Positions 50,601-59,600 of a stretch of 64,000 bases of DNA are shown here, in pieces; the first letter of the stretch is position 1, and each line of letters begins with the position of its first letter. Source of the DNA: Owenia fusiformis (taxonomy: Eukaryota; Annelida; Polychaeta; Sabellida; Oweniidae); assembly GCA_903813345.2 (NCBI GenBank), contig CAIIXF020000003.1, forward strand, positions 25,621,248-25,685,247, read 5' to 3'. The notes beneath the pieces are model-generated. The model was not told the origin of the DNA and searched no databases. It was given only the letters and a program-made list of their open reading frames with translations. The translations under genes and the position numbers were made by a program.

Positions 50601-53600
50601 ATCAATTATAATTTTGACCTTCAATCTGCCTTGGAACAATCAATTTTAATTCAGACCTTCAATTTGCCTGGGAACAATCATTGATAATTTTGACCTTCAA
50701 TCTGTCTTCGAACAATCAATGATAATTCTGAGCTTCAATCTGTCTTAGGACAATCAATGATAATTCTGACCTTCAATCTGCCATCGAACAATCAATGGTC
50801 TTTCTGACCTTCAATCTGCTTGGGAACAATCATTGATAATTTTGACCTTCAATCTGTCTTAGGACAATCAATGATAATTCTGAGTTTCAATCTGCCTTGA
50901 AATATGGATATTGTCGCGTGTCCAATCAATGACAATTCTAACCTTGAGCATGTCCTTGATTCTTGCTAAGAACAAAGTGTCATTAGAACAATCCTTTGAA
51001 CTTGTATCCAATTAGAATAATCGGATGAGACTGCTGATGCTGATTCTGAATTTTATAAAACAATAAACTGATTAATATGAATGTCGTGATTGTTCGTCCT
51101 CCTATCAAATAACGTCAAAGTATTTATCACTCCAATGTAATCCCATTTAGAATTGTGATCAAATAGCAAAGGCTATTTCAAATAACAAATTGCAATTAAA
51201 AGCAGGTCATCATGGCCATTTCTCATCATAACTTACCCATTCTTGACGCCAGCAGAGCAGGCCCCTTGTAAAGTCAATAACGCTCAATTATCCCCGTCGT
51301 TTCATTTAGTTGACGATGTCTTATTGTCAAACTAACAAGGCATATCAAGTAAATGCTTTTATAAATTGTTTTAACTTGATTCTGTTTGCCAATTTGGGAT
51401 TTTATCAGAGACAAAGTTTGTATGACCAAGATGGGCCGTGTAAAACCAGGGTTTATCTACCCTTTGCATTCGTTCGACTTTGCTTCTCAAAAGAGAGCTT
51501 CGTCTTTAATTAATAGTTTGTAACTAGACTCTGGGCGCAGAGTAGGTTTTATCCATTATTCATGGCCAAACATGTTACCGAATTGGCGATTTGTAAAGAT
51601 TACCAAATGGGTTTTCAGACAAGAAGAACACTGACACATTGAAATGGACAATAAATTAGAAAACATGGGAAATTTCGATTGGTTGATAAAAGAGCAATAA
51701 TAAAGACAGGCCGAATCAATGATTAGGGGGGTTAAGTTACACGTTTTAAGACCCCTGGGATTAATGTCCCGCTCTCAATTCACTTCTCCAGGGACCTAAT
51801 TACAATTATTTCCCGTATACCTTTATAGTCAATCAGCCAAGTAAACGGTACAAATGGGATAACTAATCCACAGAGGACTATAATTCTACACGTTCACGTA
51901 CTTTACAAAAAAACGTATATCTTAATCTCCCATTTTCTTTAATTGGAAATAACCTGTCGAACAGGATAAGTTCAATCAATATCCTGGTATGTCAACATAA
52001 CTTAAAGGATATGATTAAATGTGTTAAATAAATTCATTGGTTATTTCATTAAGGATATTGAATCCGTATATTGAATTAATCTTTATTTAACTGTACAGTC
52101 CAAATCCCTGGATCAGTGGCTTGGTGGGATTATATTCCGTTATTATTGGTCACTATTAAGCGAAAGTAACGGCCGTAACCTTCGCATCTAAGATGGCGGC
52201 CGGTAATTGTCGATTTCGATATTTCTAGTTTTCATAGAATTAAACTACTTTATAATTGACGTAACATGGAAACTATGGAGTATGATAATTTGTTCATATA
52301 CCATGCGTAGGCACCACAGTTCAACGATATCGTTCACCGCTAAGGGAAGGTAACTGGAATTTTGGTTTTACAGATGATAAGATAGCTGATATGCGGTAAC
52401 GTTATGAGAGTTTATAATGGAGAGCTAAGCTGTCCAGTAACTGCTACATATTAACACAACATGACCGTTACCATATCATACATTTCCAGTTACCTTCCCT
52501 TAAGCGGTGGGAGATATCGTTGAACTGTGGCTCCCACGCAAAATTATCTTAATCCAGAGTTCCCATGTCATATAAGCCCAATTTTGTTCAAATATCAAAG
52601 CATATAAAGTAAAAAGCAAAGCATATAAACTATAAAGTAGTTTAATTCGATGAAAACTAAAAATAACGAAATCGACAATTACCGTCCGCCATCTTTGATG
52701 CGAGGGTTACGGCCGTTACCGCCGCTTGATACTGACCAGTGACTATCAACATATTTGACATTGGTATGATTTCTTAAAAATATGCGATATCGATTCACTG
52801 GGCTAGTTATCAGGTAGGTCACTGTGACCTAAAAAGCCATATTTTAACATCTTTCCGTCTCAGACAAGGGTCACCTCAATGTCGATACATAGCTGAGTTT
52901 AAAACGATAAAATAAGTCTGATTCATGGTGTTCATTTCCCATGTTTCCTACACGGTGATATGCGTTACCCCTTTATACTACTAAACCGCGGAAACTTTCT
53001 AGAACTATTGACTGATTTAGTAACATTTTTATAGTCTGGACTTCAAATACCTTTCTTTGTCTTCCTCTTTTAGTTCACTTTATTTGACAAAGGTCAAAAA
53101 TATTATTCTAGCGTTTTGTATTTGAATAACTACAGTTGATACATAAGATAAACTATAGTTGATATCTTTTTTACATATTAGTCTGATTTATTCAAATAAT
53201 ATTCTTACCTTGTCTTATAAATATTGGCATTTAAGATTATATCTGAGTTATGAATAAAGATTATTTAAGACCTTGTGTGTGTAAAACTAGATAATTCTGC
53301 AAAAAGTTGAGAATTTGTTTTTGCGGGTATTAGTCCCTGAGCTGATTTTTCTTAGAGCCCTAGATAAAAAGTTTGTTGTCCGGGTGTCCAACACAAAAAC
53401 CATCTCTGCATAGTGTCCCTAGCCCTACACTGGGTTATCGTACATTTTTCGGGAAACAGGGGTTTCACTTAGAAAATCATGTATTGACTTAACATGGGGA
53501 TATATGCAGTATTGATTTAACATAGGGATATAATCATATTCCCAAGCCATCATAGATATTCATTTGGGTCCAGTTTTTTCGCCCTGTACCTCTTATACAT

Positions 53601-56600
53601 GCCATATGACATTTTTTGAAGCATTAGGCAGTGTTTTTTATTACGTAAAAACATTGCGCCTTGCATATTTTTACTAGTGCTGACGTTTACACCCTGTAGG
53701 GACCATCTCATTGACATTTTTCAAATAGTATTGCCTCTTGTTCTTAAAAAGTACTTAATTTTTATCGAAAATAATTGATATCATACTTAAAATGCAGTTA
53801 TGTTGTAAAAAGCGGAAAATATATATTGTCAAAAGTTGTTTTCAGAAGGCAACCTTGTGTGACCGAAAAGTGAAAAAAATAAATACATTTTCTTAATGAG
53901 GGAAATCAGTACTTTCAAACGGTATGTTCATTTTTTGTGGGGGAGTACCGGACAACGACACTTCATTTTTTTCTGGAGCAGCTCGGGGACCAAATGTCAT
54001 TTCAAACAATTTTAATACCCTGAAATAGGTTGAAATAGTTAGACTGTCATAATATAACATGTATACATGTATAGTACATGAAACGTGAAAAACATTATCA
54101 ATATCATCATTATTGGTAATTTTGACACGAAAATTTTACCTTGACTTTCATCTTTGAGAACTTCCAGTTTAAAAAATCAAATACAGAATTAAAAGTACAT
54201 ATTAGTTATAAAATAGTTTTAGATTTTTTACTTCATCTAATGCTTACTAACTTTACTTTTCAGTTACTAAGGAACATATTCCAAGCCTGCTTCAATACAT
54301 ACAAAAGTGAAAACGAGAGTAGATTGTCAGATAAAGCCTGCTTAAAATTGCTCAAGTTCAGTCCTAGGCTGGCTGATATCAAACTTTCCCACCGTTTGGA
54401 AACAGTCATGTATCTTGAGGAGCCAAATGTGTTCGTCACAGTAGAAGGAGAGGCTGCTAGGACGCTCAATTTTCACTCAGGTATACATATCTTTCCAATA
54501 AACCTCGTCACGTTTTGATACATCAAAGAAACTTGGATGTGTTGGCTAAATTGATGATGACATACAGGGTGGTACTTTTTCTAAATAGTAATAAGTTATT
54601 TTTTTTGGTTGAACAAATAAACTAAATGTTCGTCATCATCATGAATGTACTGTTCAGTTGCCTTGCTTGTCTCGTGTCTGGCAACGCCCAAAACAGTGGC
54701 AATACTAGTAATCAGACTACGGATTTCATTACCTCAATGAAAGTAGGTTGCTGCGACCTCATTGAGATTTACAAAGTGATTTGTCTTTCTTTATCCCTAA
54801 TCCAAAGTGATTTCAAGTTAAGCATCACTATGTACAGCGTATAGTTGCCTAAGATTAAAAAAGTTTTTTTATGTTGTACCTCTGACCATACAACCCTAGA
54901 GAGCGCCTATATTTTACTTTCACTTGCAATTTCAGACGGTACCCTCCTAAAACATTTCCCAGCAACCATTTTAATACCCCGATGGCCTATAAAACACCCT
55001 ATATGTCATATAGAATCCTTGTGATAGAATATGGAATTACCTCTATGAGAATACACAAGAGCTGCAAAAACTTAATTTCCTTATTGAAAAAAGATTTGAA
55101 ATCCTTCATTTCCACTCTCTCGCGAACTGTATTATTAATTATACTACAGTAAAATCTGTCACGTGAAACGCCCTTGTAAATGGGCACCTCTATAAGTTTT
55201 AAGTTAGACACTTTCAGAATCCCATGAATTTGAACGGCAAATAGTGAAACACCTCCCAAGTGGAACACTTTTTAGATGTACCAAGTTGTTCTACTTACAC
55301 ACGTTTTACTGTATTGTGGTATGATGGTATTCGGGAACGTTAGTATTTTAATGAGACGTGTGCTCAATTTGATACTCATAGACTAAACAAACTGGATTGA
55401 CGTCCTTCTTTAATTAAACACCCATGCGACGCGCCTTATTTCCATACAAAATACTGGGTCGTTCAATTTCCACACATTACATCAACTAGCTAACACACTA
55501 GGACTTTTGGGCCCACCGTTCGCCACCGTGTGTGAATACTTTGGGGCAGATGGCGGGGCATGGCATGGATCCATGGTGGGCATAGGGCAAAACAAATGGT
55601 TCAACAGCAAGATATCCCTAATCACACTAAATAAAAAATACTAGTTAATAAAAAATCAATGCCCAAATTTAGCCACACTGCGACGAAGGGTGAGTCCACA
55701 CGGCTAATGTGACAGCTACTAAACAACAAGAGGTTGTCCTTCAGATCTTTGTGCATAGCTAAAACTGCAATATCTAACATGACAAAAACCAATTTATTTT
55801 TCCTCATCGACAGAATAACTTTTCATGATTACAGAACTCATACATCCTGAAAAGGCTAATCCAAGAACTATACGTATATGTTGGCACCTCAGCAGACATC
55901 AATTTTTCAACATAGCTAGTCTAATATATCTTCCGCTTCTTAATTTTGATTTATTTGGCTCAATGTTTAAGACATAGACGATACATTCGAACTTATACAG
56001 AACAGTACATATCCAAATACCCTTTCTAGGGATTGAATCGTTTGTACACTTATTCCATCGCCACATCATTATGTCTATCTGCTTTCTTATTTTATCCCAC
56101 GATTAATGTGTTATCTGTACAATAACAGCTATTGATATTTCTGATATTATTGAAATCCGTGTGATATTTTCCAGAAAATTGTTTATCAAACTCATATGCG
56201 TGTGATATCGTTTATCTCACGCATATCCGTGTGATATCACATTTGCATTTCGCGCCACAATATTGTTGGAAATTAGGTCAGATAATTTATTCTCTTGTTA
56301 TATTTTATTATTAAAATGTGATTGTAATCATGGGATAAACCCAATATCACATAATTTCTCGTGATATCATTTTATCGCCTCGTAGATATCAAATATCAAC
56401 ACTCATTCGCTTCGCTCACTCGTGTTGATATTTGATATCAACTCGGCGATAAAAATTATATCACTCAAAATGATGGGATATTCTGTATATATTCAATTGG
56501 AAGAACGTATGGTACAGTTTTACCATGATCTCCTCCTTAATATCATTTATCATTTACAACAATTTGATGATGAACATGTAATCAATTGATGTAATATTTG

Positions 56601-59600
56601 ATCGTTATGAACTTGAAAAATATATGTTTTAACATTTACATTATAAATCGAATTAAGTTTTTCATTTCTTAGCATTTCTTTTTTGCAATTTTAGTTCTTG
56701 CCGATCTTTTCCACATTATTTGCACCTTGTAACATGATCAATTTCTTCTAGCACACTTCTACTAAATTGATTCAATTTTCAAGTAAATTGATGAGGAATA
56801 TCTCATCATCATGCAGTCCTAATGATCTTCAACCTAATAAAAATCTCTTCTAATAAAATACAAATTATATCATCAATAAAATAAGTAGTCCAGTAATTGC
56901 ATTTATCAATATTTCATAGCCAGGACAGGAAATTACAGCCAGGCTACGTACAGTGTTCAGCATGTCCTCTTTAAGTCTACCGACATGGTCAACTGTATGT
57001 CACAGCTTCCTAGTTTGCCTACATTATCTACTTTATGTCATGGATTCCATAGTTTAGTGTATGTCATAGCTTTCTAGTTTGGCTACATAGTCTACTTTAT
57101 GTCATGGATTCCATAGTCTAGTGTATGTCATAGCTTTCTAGTTTGGCTACATAGTCTACTTTATGTCATGGATTCCATAGTCTACTGTATGTCACAGTTT
57201 TCTAGTTTGCCTCCATAGTCTACTTTATGTCATGGATTCCATAGTCCACTGTATGTCATAGCTTTCTAGTTTGCCCACATAGTCTACTTTATGCCACGGA
57301 TTCCATAGTCCACTGTATGTCACAGCTTTCTAGTTTGCCTCCATAGTCTACTTTATGCCATGGATTCCATAGTCCACTGTATGTCATAGCTTTCTAGTTT
57401 GCCTCCATAGTCTACTTTATGCCACGGATTCCATAGTCCACTGCATGTCATAGCTTCCTAGTTTGCCCACATAATCTACTTTATGCCATGGATTCCATAG
57501 TCCACTGTATGTCATAGCTTTCTAGTTTGCCCACATAGTCTACTTTATTCCATGGCTTCCTAATTTATCCTCATGGTCTACTGTTAAGCTTGTCTCCTTT
57601 AAGTCTATCCACATAGTCTATTATATGCAACAAGCCAAAGGTTCCTAGTCTACACATATAGTCTACTTTATGTAATTGCTTCCTAGTCCACCCACATAGT
57701 CTACTGTATGCCATTTCTTCCTAGTTTACCATTACCTAGTATATAGTCTATTGTGTACCATAGCTTCCTTGACTCCCCACATTGTCTACTATATGCTATG
57801 ACTTTCCTAGACTACCCACATAGTCTACGTTATGCCATGGCCTCCTAGTCTACCAACATGGTCCACTGTATGCCATTTCTTCCTAGTCTACCAGTACCTG
57901 CATAGTCTATTGTATACCATAGCTTCCTTGACTCCTCACATTGTCTACTATATGCTATGACTTTCCTAGACTACCCACATAGTCTACTTTATGCCATGGC
58001 TTCCTAGTCTTTTCACATAGTCCACTTTATGCCGTGGCTTAGGAGTTTACCCACATAGTCTCAGTTGTCATAGCTTCCTAAACTACAAAAATAGTATACT
58101 AGTTTGTTCACATAGCCAACTGCATGACATACTGTAGCTTCCTAGACTACCCAGATAGTCTACTTTATCATTATACCATGACTTCCTAGTCTGCCAACAT
58201 AGTCTACTTTATGTCATGGTTTCCTAGTCTACCCACATAGTCTACTGCTAAGCTAGTCTGCCCACATAATCTACTATTATATATGCCATGGGTTCCTAGT
58301 CTACACACATAGTCTACTTTATACTATGACTTTCTAAACTACCCATATAGTTTACTGTTATGCCATGTATTTCTAGTTTTCTCACATAGTCTACTGTATG
58401 CCATGATTTTGTAGTCTGCCCACATAGTCTACTTTATACCATGGCTTCATAGTCTACCCACATAGTCTACTTTATGCCATGTCTTACTAGTCTACCCGTA
58501 TAGTCTACTATATGCCATTGCTTTCTCGTCTACACACAAAGTCTACTTGATGCCATGGGTTCCTAGTCTACACACATAGTCTACTTTATGCTACGGCTTC
58601 CTCGCCTACCCATATAGTTTACTGTTATGCCATGCATTTCTAGTTTTCCCACATAGTCTACTGTATGCCATGATTTTGTAGTCTACCCACATAGTCTACT
58701 GTATGCCATGGCTTCCTAGTCTGTTCACATAGTCTACTGTATGCCATGTTTACCCACAGTCTACTTTATGTCTACTGTCACCCATTCATATGATAAATAT
58801 TTAAAGGGACATCTAATGATAAAGGCAATGTGGAGGTAACCTTAATTGTCATGTTTCTCAAATCAAAGCAATATCTTCAATTACATAGACCCATATTTGA
58901 TCTTATAATTATCTGAAATCCTTTTTACAATATTAAAGTTTGAATGATAAGGTATACATTGAGCATATTACCTCCTACATGCTTTCCTTTGCTTTAATGA
59001 AATATATTGAAATTGATCCCATTCATTTGTATAGGAAGCTATCAAGATTCACACAACGTTGTCTGAAATTAGAAAATAGGCTAATAATGCACAACAGTTC
59101 CATGTCATGTGACTTGCATTTAAAGGCTGAGGTAAGCTAGTAAAAGACTAGATGCGAGTAGAAATAATCTTGTAGTGATGTCATATTTGAAATCTACATG
59201 TAAAAGTACATCAATAAGTATGGTTTCGAAAGTTGTTTATCAACTTTGAAAATTTAATTTTATTTGAAAATGTGACTTCTTGTTCGGGTTGATTCCCCAT
59301 AGACCCCATGTTACAAAAGCACAAAAAGTGAAATATCTTTTCTTGTATTGGATAGATAACATTTTCTTTTACTGGACATATTTGAATTTGCGTACTATTA
59401 GATACATAAGGGTTATATGAAAATTGAACCACCAAAACAGATGTAATTTAAATTAAAGGGAACTTTCTTCTATACCCGCCATTCTATCTGACCCGAACGA
59501 GCCACCTGGTGGTGAAACTGGTAATTTCCTACTCGCATCTGCGTAATTAGGTTCTGATTCCTGCCTTTTAAATGTGTTGAAAACCAATGAGGAGCGTCCT

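Noticed and set aside
59035-59131. Possible extra monooxygenase exon (TTGTATAG acceptor, GAG/GTAAGC donor, open frame KLSRFTQRCLKLEN)
   Set aside because: Its open frame needs an incoming phase of 2 and leaves phase 0, while exon 3 ends in phase 1 and exon 4 needs phase 1; including it would introduce a stop. Direct joining of exons 3 and 4 restores the flavin motif.
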